NCBI GenBank assembly: GCA_910578275.1 | Contig: CAJTPR010000002.1 | Span: forward strand, 124,001-188,000 | Origin: an uncultured Bacteroidales bacterium | GTDB lineage: Bacteria > Bacteroidota > Bacteroidia > Bacteroidales > P3 | Length of the DNA: 64,000 bases | Direction: 5' to 3' | Shown here: in pieces, positions 44,413-52,799 of the stretch | Layout of the letters: each line of letters opens with the position of its first letter | Position numbering within the stretch: the stretch's first letter is position 1 | The notes under the pieces: model-generated | What the model was told of the DNA's origin: nothing | What the model saw: the letters and a program-made list of their open reading frames with translations, nothing else | Databases searched by the model: none | Position numbers and translations under genes: made by a program

Positions 44413-45453
44413 ATGTTTTTCGAATCCGATGGCGTGCCTGTCATGTCATCGGATTCTGAATTATCAGCAGGTATGGAAGAGCCGATAGATGTCGTCATAA
44501 CGTGGGTGGATGGTGACGACCCCGTTATCCGGAAAAAAAGGTTCCGGTATTTGGAAAACACCGAACTGGAAAAATTCGACGATACGGCCGGGGAAACCCG
44601 GTACAGGTCGGTAGGGGAGATAAAGTATTGCGTGGGAGCCATTCTCCGGTTTGCGCCTTTCGTGCGGCAGATCTTCATCATCACCGACAACCAGGATCCT
44701 CACCTGGAGGAGTTTCTGGCAAAGAATTTCCCTGACAACGCGATTCCCGTCAAGATCGTAGACCACAAGGTCGTTTTCCGCGGATATGAGCATTTGTTGC
44801 CTACGTTCAACGCGGTTTCCATCGAGTCGATGATGTTCCGTATTCCGGGATTGAGCGAACGTTTCGTGTTCTTGAATGACGATTTCTTCATCATCGCGCC
44901 CGTAAAGCCCGAGGATTGGTTTCAGAACGGCCGTCCCGTGATTTACGGTTGTTGGCGCAACACGCTGGTGGAGAAGTTCCGCTTGCTGGTCCATGGCACG
45001 AAAGACGGCCGGAAGGTCCCGTTGTTCAAGCGATACATGTTGAACGCGCTGCCCTATGTGGGCGGCAGGACGTGGTGGAGGTTCTGGCGCACCCTCCATG
45101 TGCCGTTGGCATTGCTCAAGAGCGAGATGGAAGACTTTTACGACAAGCATCCGGGTTTGCTGGAACGCAATGCCTCGTACAGGTTTCGCGATTACAGGCA
45201 ATTCAACCCGCAGACGCTTTTCCATAACAAGGAGGCGCAGCGGAAAAATCCCGCGCTCAGGGAGAGAACGGAGTATCAATTGTACCTGCAGCCTTGGCCC
45301 AAGCATCCGGAACGCGTGCGTGAAAGAATCGAGGCGGAAACGGCACATCCCCGGTTTACTTGGTGCTGTTTCAATTCCTTGGACCTGATGCCTTCCCAAG
45401 ACAGGGATTTCTTTCTGGATTGGCTGGCACGCAGGATCGGAATCGAGGTATAG
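44413..45453 (+). CDS. Stealth-family hexose-1-phosphate transferase
   Basis: The 346-residue product shows the Stealth conserved regions: CR1 IDVVITWVDGDDP (about residues 25-37), CR2 with RYRSVGEIKYCVGAI and a FVFLNDDFFI motif (about 150-160), and further regions with FNPQTLFHNKEAQ. Such enzymes transfer sugar phosphate to make phosphate-linked surface glycans. Several in-frame ATGs (44413, 44443, 44473) precede CR1; the first gives 15 bases from dsbD. No capsule gene cluster surrounds it: dsbD and mutY are direct neighbours (mutY starts 2 bases after). Confidence 0.88.
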   Translation: MFFESDGVPVMSSDSELSAGMEEPIDVVITWVDGDDPVIRKKRFRYLENTELEKFDDTAGETRYRSVGEIKYCVGAILRFAPFVRQIFIITDNQDPHLEEFLAKNFPDNAIPVKIVDHKVVFRGYEHLLPTFNAVSIESMMFRIPGLSERFVFLNDDFFIIAPVKPEDWFQNGRPVIYGCWRNTLVEKFRLLVHGTKDGRKVPLFKRYMLNALPYVGGRTWWRFWRTLHVPLALLKSEMEDFYDKHPGLLERNASYRFRDYRQFNPQTLFHNKEAQRKNPALRERTEYQLYLQPWPKHPERVRERIEAETAHPRFTWCCFNSLDLMPSQDRDFFLDWLARRIGIEV

Positions 45454-45454
45454 C

Positions 45455-46513
45455 ATGATTTTTTCAGAACTGCTCATCGACTGGTACGAGCAGAACCGAC
45501 GGAGCCTGCCTTGGCGGGACATCCGCGATCCGTACAGGATCTGGCTTTCGGAAATCATCTTGCAGCAAACCCGTGTCAATCAGGGACTGCCTTATTACGA
45601 ACGTTTTCTGGAACGTTTTCCGACCGTTCGCCATCTGGCCTCGGCTTCGGAGGAAGAGGTGTTGCGCTGCTGGCAGGGTCTGGGCTATTATTCGCGTGCC
45701 CGGAACTTGCATGCGGCAGCCAAGATCATTCACGAGAGGCACAAGGACGTTTTTCCCGGAACTTACGAGGAAATAAGGGCCTTGCCCGGTATAGGCCCTT
45801 ACACGGCGGCCGCCATCGGATCTTTCGCCTTCGATCTTTGCCATCCGGTGGTGGACGGTAACGTGATTCGCTTCATTTGCCGCCTGGACGGCATTTACGA
45901 GCCTGCCAATTCTGCCGTCTGTCGCAAGAAGATAGGGGAATTGCTCTCCGGTCGCATCGATTGCGCAAGACCGGGAACGTTCAACCAGGCCGTCATGGAG
46001 TTCGGGGCGTTGGCCTGTACGCCGCAAAGTCCGCTTTGCAGCCAAGGGAGCGGGGCATGTCCGTTCGGGAACGTCTGCCATGCCTTTGCCCATGGCGCCA
46101 CGGACATATTGCCGGTAAAGGAGAAAAAGAAATCATTGCCCGTTTGCCATTTGCACTACTTGCTGGTTTACGGCAAGGACGATACCGTCTGGCTGCGCAA
46201 ACGCGGCTATGACGACTTGTGGCGCGGCATGTACGATTTGCCCGTGTTGCCGCTTTCCGATGAGGTTCCGGCCGTATGCGAAAGGGAGGATATCGTGTTT
46301 TTGGCGCATTATTCCCAGAACCTGAGCCATCGTAAGCTGCATTTCTATTTCTACCGGGCGGAGCCGGACACGCCTTGGGTCGAAAAATGCCTTTCGGAAC
46401 AGGCCGGCTGTGTCGAGGTGAAAAAAAACGAGCTCGAAAGATATGCCTTTCCGGTATCTGTGAGGCGGTTTTTGAAAGATTTGGCAATCGTCGGCCCGAA
46501 CAAGCTTCGTTAA
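45455..46513 (+). CDS. mutY: A/G-specific adenine DNA glycosylase
   Basis: The 352-residue product has the MutY HhH-GPD fold with catalytic Glu33 (WLSEIILQQT), the HhH loop LPGIGPYTAAA and Asp134 in VVDGNV. A C-terminal NUDIX-like domain (about 225-345) recognises 8-oxoguanine. The Fe-S cysteines are 188, 195, 202 and 208, that is C-x6-C-x6-C-x5-C rather than the usual C-x6-C-x2-C-x5-C. It removes adenine mispaired with 8-oxoG. It precedes ssb, a conserved pairing in Bacteroidota. Confidence 0.94.
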   Translation: MIFSELLIDWYEQNRRSLPWRDIRDPYRIWLSEIILQQTRVNQGLPYYERFLERFPTVRHLASASEEEVLRCWQGLGYYSRARNLHAAAKIIHERHKDVFPGTYEEIRALPGIGPYTAAAIGSFAFDLCHPVVDGNVIRFICRLDGIYEPANSAVCRKKIGELLSGRIDCARPGTFNQAVMEFGALACTPQSPLCSQGSGACPFGNVCHAFAHGATDILPVKEKKKSLPVCHLHYLLVYGKDDTVWLRKRGYDDLWRGMYDLPVLPLSDEVPAVCEREDIVFLAHYSQNLSHRKLHFYFYRAEPDTPWVEKCLSEQAGCVEVKKNELERYAFPVSVRRFLKDLAIVGPNKLR

Positions 46514-46564
46514 AACCGATTTTGCGGGTTTTATATATAGTAATAACCCTAAAAATTCAAAATC

Positions 46565-47002
46565 ATGGCTGGAGTAAACAAAGTCATCCTGGTCGGCAAT
46601 CTCGGCAGGGATCCCGAAATGTTCACGTTCGAAAGCGGAAACAAGCGGGCCCGCCTCACGCTCGCCACGACCGAGACCTACAAGAACAAGCAAGGCGAAA
46701 AGGTAGAACACACCGAATGGCATACGGTTCTTTTGTACAGGGGATTGGCGGACGTGGCCGAAAAGTATCTCCAAAAAGGAATGAAGGTCTATGTGGAGGG
46801 CCGGTTGCGGACACGCGTCTGGGAAGACAAGGGACAGAAGCGCTATTATGTGGAAATCGAAGGACAGGACATGGTCATGCTCGGAGGCAAGAAGGACGAA
46901 CGTCCTATGGTGCTCAAGGGCATGGAGGCCATTCCGTCCGTTCCCGAAAAGGCGGAAGGCGAACCGGAGTACAATCCCGAGGAAGATCCGCTGCCGTTTT
47001 AA
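46565..47002 (+). CDS. ssb: Single-stranded DNA-binding protein
   Basis: The 145-residue product has an OB fold from MAGVNKVILVGNLGRDPE, with TEWHTVLLYRGLADVAEKYLQKG, and a short acidic tail ending EEDPLPF, the tip that binds repair partners. It coats single-stranded DNA in replication and repair. It follows mutY by 51 bases. In many Bacteroidota gldE and gldD come next, but here an HU gene follows instead and gldE-gldD lie near 26 kb. Confidence 0.95.
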   Translation: MAGVNKVILVGNLGRDPEMFTFESGNKRARLTLATTETYKNKQGEKVEHTEWHTVLLYRGLADVAEKYLQKGMKVYVEGRLRTRVWEDKGQKRYYVEIEGQDMVMLGGKKDERPMVLKGMEAIPSVPEKAEGEPEYNPEEDPLPF

Positions 47003-47127
47003 TGTGACCGGTCCGCCGCCGTCCGTCTCGCCCCCTTGCCGAAAGTCCCCCGGAAATATGTCGTACGGGCTTCCGTCAAGGGGGTTTCCCGTGTCCCGGG
47101 CGCACTTTTCAAAATCAAAAAAAATGC

Positions 47128-47135
47128 TATCTTTG
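47128..47135 (+). promoter_or_regulatory. -7 box upstream of the HU/IHF-like gene
   Basis: TATCTTTG is an exact -7 element; a TTTTC at 47106-47110 lies 17 bases upstream as a partial -33. The transcript would start near 47141, with a leader of about 110 bases. Confidence 0.6.
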
Positions 47136-47252
47136 CCCTGCTTTTCAGTACAAATAAGGTTCTGAATGGCTGTTGATTATGGACGTGGAAGCCGGTCTGG
47201 TACCTGTAGGCCGTTTCCCGGCAGGTTAAATAACTTAAAAATATATTGTGCT

Positions 47253-47537
47253 ATGACAAAGGCTGAAGTGGTGGCTGAAATCGCCAACAAGACAGGAATT
47301 GAAAAGGTTACCGTATTGGCTACGGTTGAAACGATGATGGAAGTCATTAAGGAAAACATGATCAAGGGAAATAATGTGTATTTGCGCGGATTCGGCAGTT
47401 TCATCATCAAACGTCGCGCCCAGAAGACCGCCCGCAACATCACCAAGAACAAGTCGATGATCGTTCCGGCACACAATATTCCCGCTTTCAAGCCGGCCAA
47501 ACCTTTCATGGTAGCCGTCAGGAATGAAAAGAAATAA
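47253..47537 (+). CDS. HU/IHF-family DNA-binding protein
   Basis: The 94-residue product starts at the ATG at 47253 (MTKAEVVAEIA), the normal family N-terminus, although the frame is open 29 codons further. The DNA-binding arm reads FGSFIIKRRAQKTARNITKN, then IPAFKPAKPF. It bends and packs DNA. A strong terminator follows. Between its promoter and start is an unusually long leader. Confidence 0.93.
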   Translation: MTKAEVVAEIANKTGIEKVTVLATVETMMEVIKENMIKGNNVYLRGFGSFIIKRRAQKTARNITKNKSMIVPAHNIPAFKPAKPFMVAVRNEKK

Positions 47538-47558
47538 TTTCTTCTTTCCGATGTTTAT

Positions 47559-47603
47559 CACGCAGGGTTTGCCTGAGAATACAGGTAAACCCTGTGTTTT
47601 TTT
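47559..47603 (+). terminator. Rho-independent terminator after the HU-like gene
   Basis: A stem of 13 or more pairs (with one G-U) in 47559-47596 and six-base loop is followed by seven T residues. The rng start lies only 12 bases beyond, so rng depends on read-through or a promoter I cannot see. Confidence 0.85.
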
Positions 47604-47615
47604 AAGATTGTACGA

Positions 47616-49166
47616 GTGAACAAAGAATTGATAGTGGACGCCGGCTCCCAGGAAGTGGTGATAGCCCTCTTGGAAGACAAGGTCCTGGTTGAGCTCCACA
47701 GGGAAAAAAGCAACACGCAGCATTCGGTAGGTGACATTTTTTTGGGAAGGGTGAAGAAGATCATGCCCGGCCTGAATGCCGCCTTCGTGGACGTAGGGGC
47801 GAAGAAAGAAGGTTTCCTGCACTTTCTGGACCTGGGTCCCCAAGTGCAGCTCATGCACAAGTTTACCAATTGCGCCATAAACGGAGACCAGTCGCAATTG
47901 GACATTTCGTCATACAAGTTAAGGGAAGAACTGTCCAAGACTGAGAAGATCACATCGGTCTTGAAGCAGAATCAGCATATACTGGTACAGGTAACCAAGG
48001 AACCCATTTCCACCAAGGGCCCCAGGCTCAGTTCGGAGATTTCGTTCGCCGGACGTTACGTGGTCTTGATTCCGTTTTCCAACCGCATATCCATATCCCA
48101 GAAGATAAAAAGTCCCGATGAACGGATGCGTTTGCGCAACCTGGTGCAGAGCGTCCGGCCGAAGAATTTCGGGGTCATCGTGCGTACCGTCGCCGAAGGC
48201 AAGACGGCCGCCGAACTGCATGGCGACCTGGATGCCCTTTTCCGCAAGTGGGAACAGATAAAGACCCATGTCCGCAACGTGAGCCCTCCGGTAAAGGTGT
48301 GCAGCGAAATGGACAAGACGGTGAGCATCCTGCGCGATTTCCTTACCAACGATTTCGACCAGATCGTCACCAACAACGAAAGCCTTTTCGAGGAAATACA
48401 GGCTTATGTGGAGACCATCGCGCCTCAAAAGAAGAACATCGTAAAGTTCTACAAGGACCGTGAACCGATTTTCGATCATTTCGGGATTTCCAAGCAGATA
48501 AAGGCTTCGTTCGGCAAGGTGGTGAACATAAAGCGTAGCGGTTCCTATCTGGTCATCGAGCATACCGAGGCGATGCACGTCATAGACGTGAACAGCGGCC
48601 ATCGGGTGAACGCCGAGCAGAGCCAGGAAACAAACGCATTGGAAGTCAATTTGGAAGCTGCCGCGGAGATAGCCCGTCAAGTGCGTCTTCGCGACATGGG
48701 CGGCATCGTGATCGTGGACTTCATCGACCAGCGCGAACCCCAAAACCGCAAGATCCTGTTCGACGCCATGGTGAAGAACATGGAAAACGACCCTTCGCGT
48801 CATACGGTCCTGCCTCCCACCAAGTTCGGCCTTATCCAGATAACGCGTCAGCGCGTCAGGCCGCAAACCCAGGTGGATGTGCTTGAGACTTGTCCCGCCT
48901 GCGGGGGAACGGGAAAGATCCGTCCCAGCGTCTGCGTGGTGGACGACATCGACAGGGACGTCGAATACTTGATAAAGGACACGAACGCCAAGTGCTTCAG
49001 CGTCGTGGCCAGTCCTTACGTGCGCGCCTATATGCGTCGGGGAATGAAATACCAGCGCAAGTGGTGGTGGCGTTACAAGCGTTGGATAAAAATCAAGGAA
49101 GGCAATGCCTACGGTTTCCTGGAATACAAGTTCCTGGATCGCAACGGCGAAGAAATAAAACTGTAG
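47616..49166 (+). CDS. rng: Ribonuclease G (RNase E/G family)
   Basis: The 516-residue product starts at a GTG (MNKELIVDAGSQE), the normal family N-terminus. An S1 domain (about 38-115) precedes the catalytic core with metal-binding VIDVNSGH and IVIVDFIDQ. A zinc-link CPACGGTGK lies near residue 428. It cuts single-stranded RNA, as in rRNA maturation and mRNA turnover. The RluA-like gene starts 3 bases after. Confidence 0.95.
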   Translation: MNKELIVDAGSQEVVIALLEDKVLVELHREKSNTQHSVGDIFLGRVKKIMPGLNAAFVDVGAKKEGFLHFLDLGPQVQLMHKFTNCAINGDQSQLDISSYKLREELSKTEKITSVLKQNQHILVQVTKEPISTKGPRLSSEISFAGRYVVLIPFSNRISISQKIKSPDERMRLRNLVQSVRPKNFGVIVRTVAEGKTAAELHGDLDALFRKWEQIKTHVRNVSPPVKVCSEMDKTVSILRDFLTNDFDQIVTNNESLFEEIQAYVETIAPQKKNIVKFYKDREPIFDHFGISKQIKASFGKVVNIKRSGSYLVIEHTEAMHVIDVNSGHRVNAEQSQETNALEVNLEAAAEIARQVRLRDMGGIVIVDFIDQREPQNRKILFDAMVKNMENDPSRHTVLPPTKFGLIQITRQRVRPQTQVDVLETCPACGGTGKIRPSVCVVDDIDRDVEYLIKDTNAKCFSVVASPYVRAYMRRGMKYQRKWWWRYKRWIKIKEGNAYGFLEYKFLDRNGEEIKL

Positions 49167-49169
49167 GGC

Positions 49170-50081
49170 ATGTATATCAAGGTGACCGAGAATGCATCCT
49201 TGCTGGATGTGTTGATGCGGGCGTTTCCCGAGAGCAACAAGACGCATCTCAGGAAAGCCGTGCGTTTCGGTTGCGTGACGTTCAGGGGAGCCGTCTTGCG
49301 GTATCCGGAGTTCGAACTCAAGGCCGGCCAGGAAATTTCTTTCAGGAAATACGCCGAGCGTGAATCGAGCAAGGAAAAGCCTCCTTTCAAGATCGTGTTC
49401 GAAGACGATGAAGTCATTGCCGTGCTCAAGCCGGCCGGTATCCTTTCCACGGGAAGGACCACCGAGAAAGTGCGTTCCATGTTCGGGGTCGTGAACCAAT
49501 ATGTGTTGCGCAAGAGCCGGAATCGCCAACGGGCCTATACCGTACATCGTCTGGACCGGGAAGTGAGCGGTATCCTGCTTTTTGCCAAGAGCGCCAGGAC
49601 CCAGGAGTTCCTGAAGGAGAATTGGGAAAAGGTGGAAAAGCATTACTATGCCTTGGTGCACGGGATTCCGCGGAAAAGGGAGGCCACGTTGAAATCGTGG
49701 CTCAAGGAAAATGCGCGTCAGGTGGTTTATTCCGTCAAGGAAGAGGAAGAAGGCGCCAAGTGGTCGATTACCCATTACAAGCTCGTGGGCACGTTTGGCT
49801 GGGACGGAAAGGATGCGGTCGGGGACGAGGCCCGCTTTTCCCTTTTGCGCATACGGCTCGAGACGGGCCGGAAGAACCAGATACGCGTGCATATGAGCGA
49901 CATGGGCTGTCCTATCGTGGGCGACCGGAAATATGGCGGTGATGCCCGTGTGAGAAGGGCGGTGCGGCTTTTCGCCTACGGCATTTCTTTCCCGCACCCC
50001 GTCCAGCAAAGGCGCGTGTGTCTGGAAATACCGTTTCCGCCCAGGTTCACTTGGGTGAACGAGGAGGCCGATTATTTGTAA
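49170..50081 (+). CDS. RluA-family RNA pseudouridine synthase
   Basis: The 303-residue product has an S4-like N-terminal region (about 1-75) and the RluA core with catalytic Asp in HRLDREVSGILLFAKS (about residues 127-142), plus a C-terminal RKNQIRVHM segment. It changes uridine to pseudouridine in rRNA or tRNA. Which site is not clear from sequence. It lies directly after rng. Confidence 0.92.
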   Translation: MYIKVTENASLLDVLMRAFPESNKTHLRKAVRFGCVTFRGAVLRYPEFELKAGQEISFRKYAERESSKEKPPFKIVFEDDEVIAVLKPAGILSTGRTTEKVRSMFGVVNQYVLRKSRNRQRAYTVHRLDREVSGILLFAKSARTQEFLKENWEKVEKHYYALVHGIPRKREATLKSWLKENARQVVYSVKEEEEGAKWSITHYKLVGTFGWDGKDAVGDEARFSLLRIRLETGRKNQIRVHMSDMGCPIVGDRKYGGDARVRRAVRLFAYGISFPHPVQQRRVCLEIPFPPRFTWVNEEADYL

Positions 50082-50097
50082 CCAAGGCAAGAAGCGG

Positions 50098-50631
50098 ATG
50101 ACAAAGAACATGGATTTCAGGTCAAAGGCCGCTCAGGTCAGGACTTTTCTCGTGGCTTCCCTGACACGCTGGCTGGAAAGTTTCTCGTTTGGCCGCTTTT
50201 GCATCCGCATGCTCGGCAAGAAATTGGTGAAGTTCTTTTTGGTGGCGGGGCTCAACACGGCTTTCGGCTATGCGATATACGCCTTTTTCATTTTCATCGG
50301 CCTGCCCTATTGGCTGGCGGCGCTCTTGGGACAAGTCATCGGTATCCTCTTCAATTTCGGAACGTATGGCGCGTTGGTCTTCAAGAACAAAAAAGTGAAT
50401 CTTTTGCCGCGTTTCCTGTGTGTGTATGCCATCACTTACTTTTGCAACGTGGGCGGTATGAGGTTTCTCAAATACACTTTCGGCATGAGCGACTATTATA
50501 CGGCCATCGTCATGTTGCTTCCTGTCGGCTTGCTGAACTTCATATTGAGCAAGGTCTTCGTGTTCGAACGCAAGGAAACATCGGCGAATCGGTCAATCAA
50601 AGCAGAACCCGGGAAATCTTCGGAAAAATGA
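50098..50631 (+). CDS. GtrA-family membrane protein
   Basis: The 177-residue product has a basic N-terminal extension of about 40 residues followed by four hydrophobic helices with the GtrA signature (KFFLVAGLNTAFGYAIYAFF, then NFGTYGALVF). GtrA proteins are thought to move undecaprenyl-linked sugars across the inner membrane. Its last codon overlaps the start of the next gene (ATGA), supporting a joint role with that glycosyltransferase. Confidence 0.88.
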   Translation: MTKNMDFRSKAAQVRTFLVASLTRWLESFSFGRFCIRMLGKKLVKFFLVAGLNTAFGYAIYAFFIFIGLPYWLAALLGQVIGILFNFGTYGALVFKNKKVNLLPRFLCVYAITYFCNVGGMRFLKYTFGMSDYYTAIVMLLPVGLLNFILSKVFVFERKETSANRSIKAEPGKSSEK

Positions 50632-52757
50632 ACAAGATAAGACATTGGGCAGAATCCTGCCTGGCCGACAAGGCCAAGGGCGTTTTCGTGTTGTTGGCCG
50701 TGGCGAGCCTCATCGTGCTGGTAGCCGGCAGTTTCGGCGCCGGAATGTCGGGCGACGATGAAATCCATAACGTCCATGCGGCTCATGTATATGATTTTTA
50801 TCGCACCTTGGGAAAAGACAAGACGGCGGCAGTGGTTACCGACCAGTATAACTTGCCGCTCTACGGGCAGGTAGTGGATAATTTCGCCTACGCCCTTGCC
50901 CGATGGTCGGGAATCGACGACGTCATGCAGGTACGTCATACCGTCAATACGATTTGCGGTTGGCTGGCGATGCTTTTCACGGCCCTTATCGCGTTTCGTC
51001 TCTCGGGCCGTAAATGGCTTCCCGCCATTCTGACCTTTTTGCTGTTCGTCTTTTCTCCACGCTTCGTCGGCCATTCGTTCAACGACCTCAAAGACGTCAA
51101 CTTGGTCACGTTCATGGCGATGGGCTTGTTCTACATGGTCGTTTTCCTGCAGGATTTCCCGAAAGTGAAGGTTTCCACGATGGTGATGTTGGCCGTGAGC
51201 ATAGGATTGGCCATGGCCGTGCGTGTGGGCGGCTTGATCCTGATTGCCTATTTCGGGTTTTTCGGCCTGTTGCGCTGGTTCTTCTTGAGCCGGGAGGGAC
51301 GACTGGACGGGCTTTCAAAGGGTGCCGCCTTCGGACGGCTTGTGAAATACGGCCTTTTGACGGCGGCGGGCGGTTATCTGCTTTGCGTGTCGTTGTGGCC
51401 CTATGCCATGCAGAGACCGATAGGCAACGTGCTGGGTGCGCTTTCTTCCATGAACGCCTTTTCGATCAGCATCCGTCAGCTGTTCGAAGGCAGCATGGCC
51501 ATGAGCGACACATTGCCTTGGTATTATACGCCCAAGTTCATCTTCATGACCATTCCCGTGGCGGTGATCGCGGGCGCGTTGATCTATCTTTTCACGGGCT
51601 GGGGAAAAAACAACCGCTTTTTCACGTTTTTCCTCTTGTTCTGCTTCGCTTTCCCCGTCTGCTGGATAATCTATACCAAGGCGAACGTCTACGGCGGCTG
51701 GCGGCATAGCATGTTTTGCTACCCTACGTTGGTGGTCATGGCGGGTCTGGGATTTTATTCGCTCCATACGCGGTTCGTCAAGCCGGTCTTGCGTTGGGGA
51801 TCGGGCGTGGCCTTGCCCGTCGTGCTTTTGGCCGGTCCCGCCTTCCACATGTTCGCCAATCATCCTTACGAATACGTTTATTTCAACGAGTTGGCGGGAG
51901 GCGTGAAGAACGCTTACGGCAAATACGAACTCGACTATTATTACCATTCCACGCGAAAGGCCACCGAATGGGTGATGGCGAACGCCGACGTTTCCCGTCT
52001 CAAGCCCGGAGAAAAGTTCAAGGTGGCCACTTGGCATACCTCTTCGGTGGGCTATTACCTCAGGAAGGACACGGCGCATTTCCGTCCCGTCTTTTCGCGT
52101 ATCTACCAGATGGGCAACAACGATTGGGATTACGCCGTCTTTACCATAACGGGCATGAACCCCGACTGGATCAAGAACAAGAAGATGTTTCCTCCTGTCA
52201 ATACCGTGCATGTGGAAAAGGTGAGCGGGGTGCCCGTCTGCATCGTGCTCGAACGTGTCGACAGGAACGACCTGTACGGTTATCAGGCCATGCGTGCGGG
52301 CAAGACCGACAGTGCCAAGATGTTCTTCCGTCGTGCCTTGCAGGCCAATCCGTACAACGAGCAGGCGCTCGAGAACCTTTCAGAGCTTTATCTGAACCGG
52401 AACGATGCCGACAGCGCGTTCGCATTGGCCTCTTTCTGGGTCGAGAACGTGCCTTCCAATATCTCGGCGCTTTCCTTGCTTGCCCAGGCCTGCTTTGCCA
52501 AGGGCGACATTTCCGGTGCCTTGTCGGTGTCCGGCCGGATAAAAAAGGTTTCTCCCGACGACATTTCCGGATATTGGCTGGCGGCGCATTGCCATCTCAG
52601 GGAACAGGATCTGCAGTCGGCCTTGGACGAATTGCTGGCATTGGTGGAAATACGACCCTATGCTCCCGCCTACGACCTTATGGCGCAAATCTATCAGGCG
52701 GCAGGGCAGACGCAGGCCGCCAGCCAATGCAGGCAGATAGCCGACAGGTTGCGGTAA
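50628..52757 (+). CDS. Membrane glycosyltransferase (GT39/PMT-like) with C-terminal TPR domain
   Basis: From the ATG overlapping gtrA, the product has 709 residues. After a first helix, SGDDEIHNVHAAHVYDF carries the acidic pair expected of GT-C enzymes in the first loop. About 9-10 helices follow to residue ~400, then a HPYEYVYFNELAGG periplasmic segment and about 190 residues of TPR-like helices (for example GKTDSAKMFFRRALQANPYNEQALENL). The acceptor is unknown; the TPR part could bind it. A longer frame upstream (to 50199) lies wholly inside gtrA and is not used. Confidence 0.82.
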   Translation: MNKIRHWAESCLADKAKGVFVLLAVASLIVLVAGSFGAGMSGDDEIHNVHAAHVYDFYRTLGKDKTAAVVTDQYNLPLYGQVVDNFAYALARWSGIDDVMQVRHTVNTICGWLAMLFTALIAFRLSGRKWLPAILTFLLFVFSPRFVGHSFNDLKDVNLVTFMAMGLFYMVVFLQDFPKVKVSTMVMLAVSIGLAMAVRVGGLILIAYFGFFGLLRWFFLSREGRLDGLSKGAAFGRLVKYGLLTAAGGYLLCVSLWPYAMQRPIGNVLGALSSMNAFSISIRQLFEGSMAMSDTLPWYYTPKFIFMTIPVAVIAGALIYLFTGWGKNNRFFTFFLLFCFAFPVCWIIYTKANVYGGWRHSMFCYPTLVVMAGLGFYSLHTRFVKPVLRWGSGVALPVVLLAGPAFHMFANHPYEYVYFNELAGGVKNAYGKYELDYYYHSTRKATEWVMANADVSRLKPGEKFKVATWHTSSVGYYLRKDTAHFRPVFSRIYQMGNNDWDYAVFTITGMNPDWIKNKKMFPPVNTVHVEKVSGVPVCIVLERVDRNDLYGYQAMRAGKTDSAKMFFRRALQANPYNEQALENLSELYLNRNDADSAFALASFWVENVPSNISALSLLAQACFAKGDISGALSVSGRIKKVSPDDISGYWLAAHCHLREQDLQSALDELLALVEIRPYAPAYDLMAQIYQAAGQTQAASQCRQIADRLR

Positions 52758-52799
52758 ACGGAAACGGTATCTTGAAGTAAAAGTCTCGGAGGTAAGGAG

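Noticed and set aside
47166..47252. N-terminal extension of the HU/IHF-like protein
   Set aside because: The extra residues do not resemble the family, whose normal start matches the ATG at 47253.
50199..50627. N-terminal extension of the TPR glycosyltransferase
   Set aside because: It lies completely inside gtrA in another frame; the ATG overlapping the gtrA stop begins a normal membrane anchor.
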